Shown: positions 36,486-49,289, counted from the first letter of the stretch. The stretch is 64,000 bases of DNA from Hirudinaria manillensis (GCA_034509925.1 CM067538.1:5480278-5544277), one strand, 5' to 3'. Program-made: numbers and translations. Notes: generated by a model from the letters alone, not told the origin.

Positions 36486-39400
36486 TGTTATTATTTCATG
36501 TTTCCAGTTAGAACTTGAACAGTGTAATGGACTTTGATCTCCTTTGGCGATGATTGAAGAAGAAAGAATTAATTTTCATGGAATTAAGGGGAATCAAATG
36601 ACTTCTCGTGTCATGCTTTCCGTGCGTGTGTGTGCGTAATGCCTCCAGAAATAATGTAGAGATTATTTTGTTTAAATTATGTTTAATAAATTAATAAATT
36701 AAACAAATTTGGAAAGCATGAAATTAAGAAATAGATCAAAATAATCATTTTCTAGCTATAGTCTGCTTGGAAAGGTGCCATTTTGGCATGCTCACTACCA
36801 ACATCCACTACGTTAAATCCATTTGATGATAATTAGAAAATGTTAAGTGACTTAATTAAAACTTAATTACTAGTTAATCAAATAATTAAATGAGCAGCAA
36901 TTAGCCTCTAAATCAAAACATCGCTTATCCCTTTCCTTAAAAATGCTATCTTCCTGCATTCTTCATCATCATCAATAACATTTTGATCATCAACATCAAT
37001 TGAGAATTCTATCCAGGATGTGGCTAAAGTGCAGAAACTTCACAAAAATTCAGTCCCTCATCGCTATTTAGTGTTGTTGTTGTTGTTGTTGTGATTGCTG
37101 TTGTTGTTGTTGCTGTTGTCAGTGGTCAAGGCACTTGTTTTACTTGTTAATGGTTTTGATGGGCATCCGTTCAGCCTACATCCGTCTTTGGAAACCATCA
37201 ACTTTGTAATCTTGATGAGTAACCCTTAGTCATCCTCATACTCATCCTCATCAGGACTTCTGAGCTTTTAATTAGATGTAATGATGACTGATAATTCCAC
37301 TAAGATCTTCTGATTCTATTAAAGCATTTATTGACTTGTTTTCTGGCTGCGTTTATCTGGGTCGTTGAACCAGTTTCTTTTCAATAGAGTGTCCAATCAG
37401 TGCCTCACCAGAGTGTCTCCTCGTGTTTATAATCACCAACATCATTATCATCATCACCGTCTGAACTTGGAATGGATTTGAGTGACCAAAAACTGAAACT
37501 ACATGGTAATGAAAAGAAGCCTTTAACCCTAGCAGTTTATAAGTAATAGCCTTGTTGATCCCAAATGTGAAACAATTACTTAACCTATTAAATTATGAAT
37601 TATTATTATTATTATTATTAATTTATTATTTGTTAAAGATTGCCGTGTTACTTTATTGGTGTTGTTGGATAGTAAATTGATCTGTAAAACTTTATAGTAA
37701 TTGGCAGGGTCAGTTGGAAAAGCAAGCAAACAATATTATATGGTGCTGGTTTGAGATATAATTTAATTATAAAACATTATTATTATTATTATTATTATTA
37801 TTGTTGTTGTTATTATTATTTATTATTATGTCCTTGTGATTGCAATGCATTATTGTACAAATCCTTCTTCTTCTAAACTTTTAACTGCACATGCTTCAAG
37901 TAAGGTTTAATTTAATTAGATCAAAAGCAGACAGTCTTTCCGATTCATCTGGAACCTTCCAAAAAGGCTTCCTAATTAATTAATCAAGTCTTTATTAATC
38001 CTGTTTATAATAAAGTTTTTTTTTATCATAATTAATGAGAGTTGATGAAATGGATGTAATTAAATAATTTGAATGCTTATTATGATACTCTTATTATAAT
38101 TATTCTTATTATTCAATGTTATTATGATAATTATAAGAGCATCATAATAATCATTTTGTGTTGCTTTTGGCTTAGCTGATCATCAATGTCTTGTCTAAGA
38201 ATTTCCTTTAATTGCATTAACATTTGTAAATCAAGATTTAAACCCACCGCAAAAAAGTGCAACTAGCCGCTTTTTTTTATAATTGTTTGTGTAATTACAT
38301 AATTTTTTTATAATTCCTTTTGCAAAATCACCGACCAATCATCATCGTCGTCGATGTCGTCGTCTTCATAATTTTAATCCCTTCTTCAGTATGCTGATCC
38401 CGTCACAGACTTACTGGACAAGTGGAGCGTCTTCCAGGCTCGACTCTTCAGAGAGTCCTGCGTCTTCCACAAAGGCAACTACGTCAAGGTTTGTAATGTA
38501 AATTGGCCATCACACACATACACACACACACATACACACACACACACGTACATACGTACACAGGATGGTGAATCCACAATAATTGGCACTCAATAACTCA
38601 GCCACAAAGTTGGCGTGCCACTCTTGTTCTGGCAGGTCAATTAGCTTTTTTGGCAATTATTTTCTTATTGTCATCTCAATTAGCTTGCAGAGCATGGATG
38701 GAGAGAACACTGCAGACATATGTGTGGCACTTTGCTTTGGTTTTTATATTATTTTATATTTAATCAGACGATTGATTGATCCTTCATTTTCCAATCCTTG
38801 GAAAACAAAATGCTTACATGGAAACAGGAAACGAAAAAAAAAAAACAATATCACAAAAACACTTTCAGTCCGATTGCTTTTGCCACTTCAAACTTTATAA
38901 ATTTATTGATCAATCTCAATAGCATTCAATTCTCAAAGGTCATTGAATATTAATTATTAACATATTATCAACACCTTAATATTAATATTACATTAACACC
39001 TGTCAATTGATTGGACAGAGTTGGTCTTCCGTTTAATTATTCATGCCTTATGCATCTTATTGAAGGACTTGAGCAGACTAGGAAGAGATTTGGACAAGAT
39101 CGTCATCGTGGACAATTCCCCGATGTCTTATCTCTTTCATCCCAGGAATGCCGTTAGTTTTTTTTTTATTTTTTCATTCTCGCATTTAGACTTCATTTTA
39201 AATTTTAAAGGAGAAAAGTTTTAATTTTAAAAAATTGTTTAAAAAGCAGAAATTTTCCTGTAAAAAGAGGTGGGTCTCTTGGCGATGATTGTGATAATTA
39301 TCGAAATATTGTTGGTGTTGCTGCAAGTTGTCAAGCAGAGTTATTATATCCGACTGCAAGGTGTGAAGTGATTCACTTCCTAAAAGTTTTTATTTCCGGT

Positions 39401-40039
39401 CGTGCACTCGTAAGAAAGCCGTCAACAAAAAATAATTCAGAATGATTTCAATTTTAAATTATTTTTTTTTTACTAATTTATTAGGTTCCTGTCGTCTCTT
39501 GGTTCGATGATCCTACGGACAGGGAGCTCTTGGATCTGGTGCCATTCTTTGAAGAGTTATCAAAGGTTGAGGACATTTACACCTTCCTGGCCAATTCTCG
39601 TCTCCCCGTCGGCCTGAACTCGGCGCGCCGTTCGACCGAGAGCTACCCCGGCCTCCCCCAAAGCTTCCATCCGTCTGCCGGAATCCCTGCTCTCGACGCC
39701 ACCTTCTCTCCTCCTCCGTCGCTCCCCGTCTCCCGGGAGAGGGACCTCTCGAGTTCCGCCCACGAGAGCTTGCAGTCGTTCGGGGATCGGTCGAGTCGGA
39801 CGAACCATCAGAACAACGTCGTCCCCTTGCAACATTTCACCAGCCAGCAGAGCCTGGTGCTTCGGGTGCCCAGCACGCTCCCTCGGACCCACCCGAGTAC
39901 CCTTCAGGCACAGCAGAACAGGAGCTCCCTCCATCAGCAGATCAACGCCAGGCAGGTACTGACCAATCATCTCGTCTCGCCTTCGCAGAGGCAGTCCGGC
40001 AGCAACAGCTCCGTTCAGATTTCTGCGAACCACCACTAG
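29560..40039 (+). CDS. CTDSPL: SCP-type RNA polymerase II CTD small phosphatase with long C-terminal tail
   Basis: Exons: 29560-29632, 31935-32083, 33809-33901, 34504-34560, 35318-35410, 38390-38488, 39066-39152 and 39485-40039. They join in phase to 401 residues. In this family the protein is a haloacid-dehalogenase-fold, Mg-dependent Ser phosphatase acting on the polymerase II CTD and silencing neuronal genes. The N-terminus has SIITQ and [10 protein letters not shown], as in vertebrate SCP1-3. The DLDET catalytic motif is at residues 94-98 (D94 nucleophile, D96 acid/base). Also present are [60 protein letters not shown] and SWFDD. Vertebrate SCPs end soon after the VEDIYT-like helix (about residue 250). 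Here about 145 further residues, rich in Ser, Pro and Gln, continue in the last exon to the stop. The donor after 32083 is weak. Which SCP paralogue it represents cannot be settled by eye. Confidence 0.93.
34149..34208. repeat. GT-rich microsatellite in CTD phosphatase intron
   Basis: An imperfect TG dinucleotide tract with CG interruptions lies inside the third intron of the phosphatase gene. The overlapping frames are repeat translations. Confidence 0.8.
36449..36486. repeat. (ATTT)n microsatellite
   Basis: About nine perfect TTTA units lie in the large 35411-38389 intron of the phosphatase gene. Similar shorter runs recur throughout the window. Confidence 0.85.
37072..37118. repeat. GTT/GCT trinucleotide repeat
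   Basis: An interrupted GTT trinucleotide run in the same phosphatase intron, with no coding context. Confidence 0.8.
38076..38153. repeat. Imperfect AT-rich inverted repeat in phosphatase intron
   Basis: About 25 bases around 38080-38106 (containing TTATGATACTCTTATTATAA) are the near-complement of about 25 bases around 38127-38151 (ATAATTATAAGAGCATCATA), separated by about 20 bases. A long stem-loop could form in RNA or DNA. No known microRNA seed is recognised. Confidence 0.45.
38511..38562. repeat. CA-rich microsatellite after phosphatase exon 6
   Basis: A CA dinucleotide tract with TA and GTA interruptions begins about 20 bases after the exon 6 donor (38489). No function is indicated. 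Confidence 0.8.
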
Positions 40040-42711
40040 CCTCCGCTGTTGTCATCCTTCGAACAGAGATGCAATTTATCCTGCAATCAATTGTGTGAAT
40101 AAGTTATTATTATTATTATTATTTTTATTACTTTCATTACTACTATTATTACTATTATTATTACTTCTTTGGCTTTTCATTATTCATTAATTTTTCTATC
40201 CTCAAAACGTAACGGCTAACGTGCTTACCTAATTGTCCATCAATTCGTCTTAAGTCGGATCTGACTTTGGCATCACTTGGCAGGTAGGTTGTGGTAACCA
40301 ATCATTGTTAGGTTGTCTTTCCCTCCTCCTCCTCCTCCTCCTCTCTTGAGAGAGGAAGACGGGTTTCTCGGCACAGGCATCCGTCGCTTTTTTTGTCTTA
40401 ACTGTTTGGCTCTTCTATCGTGATGTAGAAGTGATGCTCGTCTCCAGAGGTCGCTGATATCACGCTCTGTCGTTCTTTATTCTTCCATTAATTAATTTAT
40501 TTATTTATTATTATTATTATTATTAGTTATTATTGATATTTTCATTGTCTTGGATACAATCGCGATTATAAATGATCCACATTTCACGGGCCACATTTTG
40601 TGTTCTTCATTCGAGCCTTGCTTATTAAAGATGTAAGTGTGAATATTAGTTTCAAACTCTGTCTGCTTGCTGATTAATTACTGTTGCTTACCTTGGTTCA
40701 ACTTTCGTCTGCTGATGGCATTGGTGATGAGGACGACGACAACAACGACGATGGTGATGATGATGATTCTTATTATGACAAGAGTATAAGTATTTGATTA
40801 TTTTGAGAACATTTTTTTGTAATCAGGTGTCTTTTCTAAATTGCAATCATGTCTTTGACAAAGTTTTGAAACTTTGCTTTTCCAAAATCTTAAGTCTCAA
40901 TTTTTGACCGTCGATTTTATCGGATCATGGATATTAATTTTTACACGGTTTTATCGGCTTTTCTCGTTCTTATCACAATTAATTAATTGATTGATTAATT
41001 AATTAATTAATTAACCAATTGCAAACGGATCGGTTGTCGCGAGGTTCGGGCTTTGAGCAGAGTTTTTAGGTCGGACGTCGTCCGAAAGACTTGTCGCGTT
41101 ATGCAAAGCTGCGGATCGCAAACAGTGCCTTAAGACACGCACGTGGAGAGACGGAGAGACTGTTTCAAAGTTTTTGAAGTCAATTCTAAGACTCTGATTG
41201 CAAACTCTTCCTTCCCCCCCCCCCCTTTGAAGGACACTGCTATTTAGAATTTCTTCTACGTCGTTGGAGGCATCATTCGACGATTTTTCCCCAAAATTTT
41301 TTCTGCGTGAACATGTCTCGCCGGGATGGACGGACGTCCTCTTCATTTGAAACGATTGTCGTCGCTCGTTAGTTCAAGCCAGGTGCTTCTTATCTCCGTC
41401 GTTGTCGTTGTTTTCCATCCTACGTTTCCTGACGACGACTGTCTGTAAAAAGCTGGCGGCACAGGTGCACCTCGAGGTGCCACCTGCAATCTCCAAACCC
41501 GAGGGAAGGTTTCCTCTTCCGAGCGAGCTTTAAAGACGATTTGCTGAACGTTTTTTTGAGTTTCGGTTGCTCAGAAGTTTTTTGGTCCACTGGTTGTTAA
41601 TTTATTTCTATTTCGATGACATTTCAATTCTTTGATCGTCCGGTGAATTGCTCTTCATTCTCAGAAAGTCTGTTCGCAGGGAGTTTGCCTAGTTAATTCG
41701 CCCGGCCATTAATTTTTATTTTATTTTTTTTTCTTTTCTTTTCTTGATTGATTGCGTTAGGACTTCTGAGATTAAAAGCATAACTTCACTTGGACCATTA
41801 GAATTTTGTCTGGCTTGATGCTACGGGCATAATAGATGATCATCGAACTTTGTATCTGCTTCTTTCAATTGCGTTTGCTGTCCTCCTGATGGCGTTCTGT
41901 CTGTCCGATCTTATTTTCAAATTATGGATGTCGGTCGTTGCAACATAGGATTTTAAACGGACTTGTAATTTGCGATTTCTGTAAATATTTAGAATTGAAA
42001 GGCTTTTCACATACATGCTCTATTGTAGATATACATACATACATAAACGCGCAAACATACAAAAACATGCAAACGCCGCGATTGAAAATCATGTTTGCCT
42101 GACTGACCATTTTGGTTCTATGCTGTAGAAATGTGTTGAACATGGAACTGAAGTATAACTAGAAGTAAAAGCTTGTTGCGTTTCTATGACAACTTGATTT
42201 TGGAGGGGGGCCTGATGCAACTTGTGGCATCTATTGGCCTAGGTGGGTGTCCTAAACTCATCATATCATTTTGGATAGCCGCGTGCCCATGTTCTGGCGT
42301 GGGGAACGCCCTGCTGATAACATGGAAATGTTAGCCCTTGGAGCTTCGCTGATGGGCACTAGCTCGTCAAAAAGCTATGGCCCGAACGATAGTGCACACG
42401 CTAATAGATAAAGGAATTTTTTTTTAAATTGCTATTGCTTTATTTAACAAATATACGCGCTATACTGATATGCGAAAATTTTTATACGAAATAATTATTT
42501 TACACTCATACATTATTTATTATTCTGTATCCTAAAAAAGGGGGTTAACATTTTTGCGTAAATAAGTAATGATAGATATTATATATTTTATTTTAATTAA
42601 TAAATTTATTCCAACATTCGTTGGAAGACATGATAAGAAAACCACTCAAAATATTTTTCTGCCTATTATCGCTTTTAATCTTGTGTTGGTGTGTGGGGTA
42701 TTTTCGCAGAA
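40040..42711. other. 3' UTR and intergenic region
   Basis: Downstream of the phosphatase stop the DNA is AT-rich with ATT trinucleotide runs (40105-40165, 40507-40525), a short TCC run (40326-40342) and a polyC tract (41215-41224). A more complex, less AT-rich patch at about 42190-42410 has no open frame I can place and could be an old repeat copy. No gene is recognised in this stretch. Confidence 0.45.
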
Positions 42712-43569
42712 ATGAAGCTCCTAACTCATAATATGCTCACGTCCAGCATCATAAAAGGTGTCAAAAAGGGATTTCCACTTAAATTATCGGTTAGTGAATG
42801 TCAACGTAAATGTTTTTTACAACGTGAAATAACGTTGCAATTAAGTAAAGTTAATATTGCTGCGAAGAGTTAGCAATTACGACAAGGATAAAATAAACAT
42901 TAGTGACATCGAAATTTTCCAGGCATCCGAAGTAAAGATTCAATCAGTCGATTTCAATCCTGATTTCATCAAACGAATGATTGGAAGACTTGAATGGGGG
43001 GCTCTTTACCAAGCTGCAGATTCAGTAAGACATTTTATTAGCTTTTCATTGATTTGTTCAGTTTACTAAACAGTGTTACTTCTAATTTGGGATTATTGAA
43101 AAATGTTTGAAGCTTAAATATTTACAAATTCTTTGAAGGATATTGGTGGATTAGATAATTTGAATAAAGTGTGTTGAAATACAAACATTTCTTGAAAGCA
43201 CATTATTGAGTTAATAAATCCTGTTTAATGACTTTTTAATTGACGTTGCCAGATTGGCCAAGCATCAGAATTACCAAAAGATATACCAGAAAATTATGAA
43301 AGCAACGAGCCATTTCTGAAACAGGCTCACCACACACTTATGGAGGTCTGATGATTTCTTTGTTGTCGTCCATTTGTATAATTTGTATTGCAAATATTAT
43401 CGTCATTTGGTTTGATCTAAAATTAATCTTATTAATTAAAGTTATTGACATTCATATTGAAATCCAGATCGAGATTGAAGAAGGTTTTTTGGAGTGCCCT
43501 GAAACTGGCCGTCAGTTTCCCATCAATAAAGGCATCCCAAACATGTTGCTGAATGAAGATGAATTGTAA
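42712..43569 (+). CDS. TRMT112: Multifunctional methyltransferase subunit TRMT112
   Basis: Exons 42712-42789, 42923-43024, 43253-43345 and 43468-43569 give 124 residues, the usual family length (human about 125). In the family, Trm112 is the small zinc-binding activator of several methyltransferases acting on tRNA, rRNA, protein (eRF1) and RNA m6A. The start MKLLTHNML matches the conserved N-terminus; VDFNPDFI and [12 protein letters not shown] follow. The last exon carries [12 protein letters not shown] and GIPNMLL, the conserved zinc-region core. The usual N-terminal zinc cysteine positions are not obvious, as in many animal members. The donor of exon 3 (GTCTGA) is weak but phase and conservation support it. 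AATAAA lies about 50 bases after the stop (43622). It stands in the same direction as NRF1, about 1 kb upstream. Confidence 0.95.
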
Positions 43570-44540
43570 CTGGAACTCAATTGTTTTTTGCGGAGTAATT
43601 GTCATAGACTTTTAATCTTTGAATAAATCACTTCAATTTAGTGTGGATCATTGTGAATCAATACGGTGTTCATTGATAATTTGAAAATGTTGTGTTCTTA
43701 GATTGTTATTCTTAATACAGATTTTTCCAAATGATGATAATTTATTAAAAATCCCCTTTGGAATACAATCTTTTTGACGCATTTGGCGGTCAAATCGGAA
43801 ATGGGCCAAAAAGCGCTTTCTTTCTGAAGTTTGAGATTCTTTCCGAATGTAAATCGTGCCTTTGCTGAACGCATCAGTGAATAATTGTGGAATGATGGTT
43901 GATGGGCAATGATTTGGGCTAGATGCTCTGGGTCTATTAATTTGAATCGTAATTATTTCGAGTCCAAAGTTAAAATTTTCTGCCTTCGAAAAGTTGGGTT
44001 TCGCAAATTTGTCGCTGGTTGAATTTAAAGTTCACTTAATTAAATAATTCGACCTTACATTTTAAACAGTCTTGCTAAAATTTAATGAAAATGTCAGGAT
44101 TTCAAGAGAAAATTTAAATCGTGCAAAGGTATCGTATTAAGTTTTGTTTTAAAATGCAGTTCCGTGTTAAGCTGGGGCTCCCATAACGATATGTAAATAC
44201 GATTCAAGGCGATGAGGTACCATTTGATTTGTCGACATTTGTTTAATTTTTTTTTCCTTACCTTCCCATCGATCACAGCTGAGAATACATGCCCTTTAAT
44301 CGAAGTTTCTAGGACAGGCGCAATGCTTTGTTCGTTTATTGCGCAAAATCCGGCGCAGACTCAGTGGGCTCTCTCGATTAACGTCCATTTTCGTGTGTTT
44401 TGTCCATCTTATCGCGTCGGGTTGCTCCGAATTGACCCCAGGAACGCTGCAAAACCATAAATGTTTAGCTTTTTTCGTGTGGCGGTTACGATTTTGAGAG
44501 TTGAGAGCCTGCGTTTTCACTCATCTTTGCCACTGCCAGC
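43570..44540. other. TRMT112 3' UTR and NRF1 upstream region
   Basis: No recognised coding sequence. It carries the TRMT112 polyadenylation signal near 43622. The NRF1 5' exon or promoter probably lies in the right-hand part, but I cannot define it. The frames at 44212-44712 are in a different phase from NRF1 and are not supported. Confidence 0.4.
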
Positions 44541-44669
44541 AACTATTGCAGCGATGTCTGTCAACATTGTGAAGCCAGCAGTCGTCTGCTTGTATATGAT
44601 GCAGATGAAAATAAATTGCAAGGCTGCCCCACGTTATGTTTTAGTGGCCTACTGGACAACAGCCACGGC

Positions 44670-47403
44670 ATGTACGTCCTTAGTAATGTCGGAAACATCC
44701 AAGACACCATGAGCGAAGCCAGTTCAATGGATGGGACTGGGATGTTTGCTGATAGCAATGCAACAATAAATCCAATCACTGACGAAGTAACTGCTCAACT
44801 TGCAAATGCTGGTTGGTAGTGTCATATATTGACCTTTGCATGTTTTGTAATACTGAAGTGTTGCATTGTGTTAATCATTTGTCATTTGTTAGGACCAGTA
44901 GGGGTAGCTGCTGCAGCAGCCATATCCACGAGGAAAAACCGCAAGCGTCCTCATTCATTTGAAATAAATCCCAGTATTCGCAAGAGGCAACAAACAAGAT
45001 TGTTAAGGTTTGTGGTTTAACAGTAAGACTGTTAATGAGTTGCATCTTGATAAGTATTTTTTAGCATTCTAGAATTAGAATTAGATGATATATGTTTTGA
45101 GTTACTATTTGGAGTTTGTGGCCCAAACAATGTAATTATTGCATCACAGAAAATTATTGGCCACATTGTCCGAGTACACAACACGAGTCGGACAACAGGC
45201 CGTGATTTTGTGCTGCACTCCTGGCAAAAGTCAGAATCCAATGTACTTCAGAGTATTTGGTTCCCAGCCCCTAGAAACAGTCGTAAGTTTAATGCGTTTC
45301 TCAAGTGTTTAATCTTAAGCATAAAAGTTTTGGATTGATGTTGGCACTAAAGTTAGCCCTAGAAGGATTGATTTCAGATCACACTCATGGAAGATGATCG
45401 TGTTTTTCACATACATGTTTTTCTTATTCCATAAATTCTCTTGACATTCATTGGATTTGCAATGATTACCAGCGAAACTGTTTTGAACTCACAGATGAAG
45501 TCGCAGAAGAATAACATTCTCTCAGAGTTGGATCAGAAGTTGGCCCTCCAGGCACCATGCAAGACTTCAGTGGAAGATGGAACCAAGCATGAACTGCCCC
45601 TTCCAAACGTCGACGGTATTCCTACCCCGATCGATAAAATGACCCAAGTAATTATTGCAAAATTATTTTATTTTTTTTATTAATTTTATTTGTGCTCTGG
45701 ATGTCTTCTTGGTGATATGATAATTATTATTCATTAAGTAATTAACCTTGGTAATTGATCAGTCATTGTTTGCATTGTTGATCGTTAATTGTTAATAATA
45801 GGTTATCACTTAAATTCATCAACATCTCCAGGCCCAATTGAGGATGTTCATTCCAGAAATGTTGAAATTCTCCACCTGCAGAAGCAAACCGGGTTGGAAC
45901 AAACCCGAGTACAAGCCCCCCTGGTGGCCTCCCGAGGCACCCTGGGCCAACGTCCGATGTGATATGAGAACAGAAGAACAGAAAAAACAAGTTGGTTTAA
46001 TTACAGCTCAAAATGTTAGTTAATTATGTTAGTAATGTATGTAATAATTATTTTAATATATTGAATTAATTAAGTAGAGAGCATATTATTCTTTAAAGGA
46101 TGTTCTTAACATCGGATTCATTGAGGCCATTTCTTGCTCAGATGTCATGGACGGACGTGCTAAGAAATATCGTGCTGAGCTGCTACCATTACCATGGCAG
46201 ACAGGACCTTCTGCCGTCCTTCAAAGAAGACAGCGTCTCGGACGAGCAGTCTCTCAACGACAACAACACCAACACGTCCGACGGGGTCAACCAGGTCGTG
46301 CAGGGCAACTGCAACAACAACAACAGCTACGAGCTGAGCGTAATCGAGAACGGTGGCCACCAGCCTCAAGCTTTAAACCTGTGGCAGACCCTGAGTGAAG
46401 GTGGATTGTCTCTCGTCCACCTGGATCCGGCCTGCACGGATGCCTCTCTACTCCAGTTGGTGACTTTTCCTGACGGCTCCCAGGCTCAAGTCCTCAACTC
46501 GGTCGGTTGGACTTTCCTTTTTTATTTTTGGAACTCAGATGATCATTTTTCATCTGATATTTTTAACCTCACATTGTCCATAATGCTCTCAAGTTTAAGT
46601 GGCGACCTGGTACATTCAAAACTGATGCCAGGGTTTCGTTATTAAAAATGATAAATTTAATTAATCTTGAAGTTGGTGATAAAATTTATTTATTTTTATT
46701 TATTTAAGCTTTGTTTTAAGCATAATTTTTAATCCTATTAGATGAATATTTGCCCCCTGTTATTGTCAGTATATTTAAATTCAACATCCATTTTAATTTG
46801 TCCATTTCAGTCTAATGTTAGTGAAAGTTCAAACATCACAGTTGACACTTTTTCTGATCCGAACTTTAATGGCACGGATGAAGTTCAATTCCTCATTAAG
46901 TCTGAATCAGGTTAAAACTTTGAGTGGATGCTCAATAGATGTATCTCTAAGATATTAAAATAGCAATTAATGTTCCATTAATATATCCTGCAGGATATTT
47001 AATCTAAGAATTTGTTTGTTAATTACAAGGAGGAAAGAATTGATACGACTCCGTGTGAGCTTTCATGTTTTCTTGAACGACTGTCATTTCATTTCCAGGC
47101 TACCAGTTGATACCGATATATCAGCAACCCACGCAAGTCGAGATGCCTCAGTCCGCCGAACCTCTGGTGATCGAGCCGAGCTACGAACATTCTCTGACGC
47201 ACGAAGAAGCTTCGACACGAGTCGAAAACGTCGTCCTCGAATCTCGCCCGTCGACGACGGACGGCGTTCGGAACGCGAAAGCCTTCGTCGCCGGCTCGGC
47301 AGGGAGGCCTGCCGTCAAGTCGCCCAGGTTTTCTGCCTTACCCTTGAAGACGAATCCCTTGATGAAGATTAAGTTTGAACGCAGAGCAAACAATTCAAAT
47401 TAA
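44670..47403 (+). CDS. NRF1: Nuclear respiratory factor 1 / erect wing transcription factor
   Basis: Exons 44670-44811, 44893-45007, 45150-45282, 45495-45647, 45832-45990, 46142-46501, 46811-46910 and 47099-47403 join in phase to 488 residues. In the family, NRF1 is a dimeric activator binding GC-rich TGCGCATGCGCA-type sites and controlling mitochondrial and growth genes; the fly orthologue is ewg. Visible conserved blocks are TDEVTAQLA.AGPVGVAAAAA, an NLS (KNRKRP), SIRKRQQTRLLRKL, YTTRVGQQAVILCCTPGK, DKMTQAQLRMFIPEMLK, KPGWNK, PWWPPEAPWANVR, RTEEQKKQMSW and the following helix ending GRQDLL. The C-terminal activation region is poorly conserved and Asn/Ser-rich. The frame is open upstream of the chosen ATG to at least about 44552, after possible acceptors, so a 5' exon or longer N-terminus is possible. 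The donor after 46501 (GTCGGT) is weak. Confidence 0.94.
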
Positions 47404-47637
47404 TTATTTTATCGAAGATGAATTAAAACATTCGATCGTATTTTGTTTTAATTTTTTTTTTGTTTTTCTTTTTTCGGTGAGCATGGTGAGTGAGTGTGCT
47501 TTGGTTGCCTTTTTAATAATTCAGCACGAAGTCTGAACGTTTGCCAAGCGGCTCCTGTTGCTTGTTTTGGCGTTGAATCGTTTTCATAGTGTGGCATTCT
47601 TTCCTTTTGGTGTTCTCGGAGAATATTATTTGAAAAG

Positions 47638-49274
47638 ATGGAGAACGATCTGGCCGTACAAGCAGAAGCCATGCTTCAGAGGGTGTTTTGCGAAAAGCTG
47701 TCGGAAGGTGACAGGAATTTAGTGCAGAGTTGGTTGACGAGCAAGTTGACCATGGAAAGATGTGGATGGAAGAAAAAGTTGCAGGTTAGTTTCTCGGGGT
47801 GGAATGGGGTTAGATGGGGCGTTGTCCAAGATGGTGGCTGTTACTAGCCAGCAAGGTGACGCGAATTTGTGTAGTGGTTCGTTAGTATCGCTAAGGGAAA
47901 TAACCTATCTGATCTGAAAATCTGCTCGAGCGTCTTCGTATTGACGCGTTAAGGATGCCCTGAAGATGGTAGATGCCGAGCGTCGGAAATGCGTCGATGC
48001 CAACGCCTTCATAGCCAGACTCTACGTGGACATGGTGAAAATCTTGCCACCTTATTTGAGAATCAGGAATGGAAAGAAAGAACCCATGGAGGAATTTGTA
48101 GACTTGAGGAACTACAGATTGAAAGAAGTTCAGTGCATGTGGAAAACGATTTCTAGGATCTTTCAGTCGAGAACCAGTGCTGATTTGGGTTAGTTATATA
48201 TTGCGACTGGAAATTAATCGTTCTTTGTTTAATTTAATTAAATATTAAAGTATAATAAATAGTAACAAAGGATAACTTATAACAAAAATTATGTTATAAT
48301 TATGTAGTTATTGCACATCAATTGCATATTATGCAATGTTAATATTATAATAACACATTATATCATAATATAAATTAGAATATTATAAGACAATAACATA
48401 CGAGTTATTATTACCACAAAGCTCGCAACGTCAATGTTCAAGATAATAGCTCAAACAATTTTAATCTGCTTGACATCTCTCTATCCATCTCCTAGCAAGC
48501 AGAGAGAACATCAACTTAAATTCTCATGAGGTGCAACCAGACTTCCAAATCAGAGTTGACGACAGCAGAGGAAGAGGCACTCACCTTGAGCTCATTTCAC
48601 CTGTCTCATTTCCATGCGGAAGTGACGGATCTGGATCGCCGAACTTACATAAAACGGACATAAAGAGGTTGTCAAGTTTAGAAGCTCCCCAGATAATAGG
48701 ACATTCTAAAACACTGTCCCTGCTCAGCAACACCCGTCCACCTCTGAGCAAATCACTTTCCCTTACCTGCCCAGAGAATGATAAGATATCAGAGGCTGTG
48801 GAAGGGCCTATAGCCAGGCTGAGCATCACCTCCATTGCTCCGCTACCGAAGGTGAATGTAGACTCGTTTAAGGCTCCAAACCAGAGGATAGTCAGACAAA
48901 AACCCCTCGAAGGTTTCACTTTCTTTACCAATTCGGACTCCAATTCAAGTGCAGACAGCTATTACGGTGAAAAAGGACAGCTATCAGACATCGATAGATC
49001 GAAAAACAACTGCTCCGTTCAAGAATCCTTGCATGCTGACCGAGGTGGTTTTGTATTTGATAGTAACGATAATACCGAAGTTAGAAGCTTCTTACGCATA
49101 GAGACCGCAACTGGCTGTCCAAACACGGCAAGTAGCTGCAAATCAACAAGAGTTCAAAAGAAGTTAACGTTTAAAAATGAACCTAACAATGCTGCCACCA
49201 ATGCAGACAACTTTAAAGTCCTGAGGAAAAAACGGAACAGATTCAAGAAATCAACAAAAATCGCTCAGTCTTGA
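47638..49274 (+). CDS. Unrecognised three-exon protein, 386 residues
   Basis: Exons 47638-47784, 47954-48188 and 48496-49274 join in phase with good donors (GTTAGT twice) and acceptors. I do not recognise the family. Residues 1-127 look folded and largely helical: MENDLAVQAEAMLQRVF, a KLTMERCGWKKKL stretch, DANAFIARLYVDMVKILPPYL, and LKEVQCMWKTISRIF. The remaining 260 residues are Ser/Asn-rich, polar and probably disordered, ending in a basic cluster (KKRNRFKKSTK) that could act as a nuclear signal. The start is 234 bases after the NRF1 stop, and the stop is 15 bases from the stop of the convergent HDDC2 gene. Consistent phase and codon-level order support a real gene; function is unknown. 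Confidence 0.7.
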
Positions 49275-49289
49275 ACCAAAGTATTTTAT

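Noticed and set aside
37880-37915. TTCAAGTAA similarity to the start of miR-26 in a CTDSP intron
   Set aside because: Only nine bases match, and no complementary arm that would form a precursor hairpin is present nearby.
42190-42410. Less AT-rich patch that could be a transposon end
   Set aside because: No terminal repeats, target duplication or transposase fragment could be found by eye.
44461-44712. 83-codon frame overlapping the NRF1 start
   Set aside because: It is out of phase with the conserved NRF1 frame (TDEVTAQLA) that begins in the same region.
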